DNA of 5,829 nt from an uncultured Clostridia bacterium (GTDB lineage: Bacteria; Bacillota; Clostridia; Oscillospirales; Acutalibacteraceae), in the NCBI GenBank assembly GCA_937898195.1, contig CALEJD010000018.1, positions 1 to 5,829 of the forward strand, given 5' to 3'. Shown here piece by piece: positions 5,586 to 5,829 of the stretch; the stretch's first letter is position 1; every line of letters starts with the position of its first letter. Made by a program: the position numbers and the translations under genes. Under the pieces are notes generated by a model, which was not told the DNA's origin, did not search any database, and saw nothing but the letters and a program-made list of their open reading frames with translations.

Positions 5586-5829
5586 TTATTCAACTGTAAC
5601 TGTTCCGTCTTCGTAAACTGTGATTTTATCACCTGTTTTTACTGTGTTAAGGAACTCTTCGCCAAGACAGTCGACTGTTGGCATTGGAGTATCAGTCCAA
5701 ACTGAACCGATAATTGCACCCGCTGCTGCAAGTGAGTCGATATGCTCTGAGAAAAGCATACAAGCAGGGCAACGTTCCATAACCTTTGCACAATAAAGAA
5801 CAAGACCACCTGTTGTTGAACCGATTGTC
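5586..5829 (-). CDS. Aconitase X swivel domain (small subunit) protein, partial
   Basis: The frame is open to the window edge, so the 5' end lies outside; 81 codons are visible. The readable sequence begins TIGSTTGGLVLYCAKVMERC, continues with ACMLFSEHIDSLAAAGAIIG and MPTVDCLGEEF, and ends VKTGDKITVYEDGTVTVE then TAA. This order (Gly-Ser-Thr-Thr-Gly turn, a hydrophobic strand before HIDSLAAAGAI, a Met-Pro turn, then KTGDKITV and a final strand) fits the AcnX swivel family (DUF126, PF01989). Such proteins form the mobile lid subunit of Fe-S hydro-lyases of the aconitase X group; characterised relatives include archaeal phosphomevalonate dehydratase and cis-3-hydroxy-proline dehydratase. The substrate here is unknown. 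A separate large subunit would be expected beyond the right edge on the same strand. An internal Met (codon at 5780) is not the true start because conserved sequence lies before it. The 5547-5576 hairpin ends the gene. Confidence 0.78.
   Translation of the reverse strand, partial: TIGSTTGGLVLYCAKVMERCPACMLFSEHIDSLAAAGAIIGSVWTDTPMPTVDCLGEEFLNTVKTGDKITVYEDGTVTVE

Noticed and set aside
4661..5829. Integrated element using tRNA-Ser as attachment site
   Set aside because: No repeat of the tRNA 3' end and no integrase or excisionase is found in the window; only the position and AT bias are suggestive.
1..5829. CRISPR array, insertion sequence or multi-gene defence system
   Set aside because: No spaced direct repeats, transposase motifs or nuclease/helicase-like defence genes are visible on either strand.

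Overview
The window looks like a chromosomal segment of a low-GC Firmicute, most likely a gut-type Clostridia such as the Ruminococcaceae/Oscillospiraceae. The DNA is clearly AT-rich, the tRNA genes encode their own CCA, Shine-Dalgarno sites are frequent, promoters are of the TTGACA/TATAAT type, and the families present (CapA-like metallophosphatase, Amidase_6, AGCS symporter, AcnX swivel subunit) are common together in that group. The assignment is inferred from these traits, not from an alignment.

Left part, plus strand (1-2612): tRNA-Leu(UAG) with its own terminator, then a short-leader promoter driving a small membrane-anchored protein of unknown function (162-569). A CapA/PGA_cap family metallophosphatase-like protein follows 27 nt later (597-1760). 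After 67 nt comes a GNAT-type acetyltransferase (1831-2589). I see no terminator between these three genes, so they may be read together, ending at a two-way hairpin at 2588-2612.

Middle part, minus strand (2546-4600): an AGCS-family sodium:alanine/glycine symporter (4536 down to 3142) is driven by a promoter that matches consensus perfectly (TTGACA, 17 nt, TATAAT). Behind it lies an Amidase_6 family protein (3097 down to 2546). The junction holds a 14-bp hairpin followed by U residues. It is paired only on the minus-strand RNA and contains the whole ribosome binding site of the amidase gene. The amidase frame then runs straight through the terminator it shares with the GNAT gene and ends antisense inside that gene. 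This amidase gene, with a buried ribosome site at one end and a stop codon beyond its terminator at the other, is the most unusual thing in the window. A one-base change in a run of five A would give it a normal stop, so a frameshift or sequencing error is a live alternative.

Right part (4600-5829): a perfect palindrome separates the symporter promoter from a divergent promoter for tRNA-Ser(GGA). Both promoters carry the same 13-base double -10 box. After a strong tRNA terminator comes a very AT-rich gene for a 240-residue protein that I do not recognise (4818-5540). A shared hairpin separates it from a convergent gene cut by the window edge, which encodes the C-terminal part of an aconitase-X swivel-domain (small subunit) protein. 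I see no CRISPR array, insertion sequence, integrase or obvious new defence system, and no gene-free stretch longer than about 300 bases.
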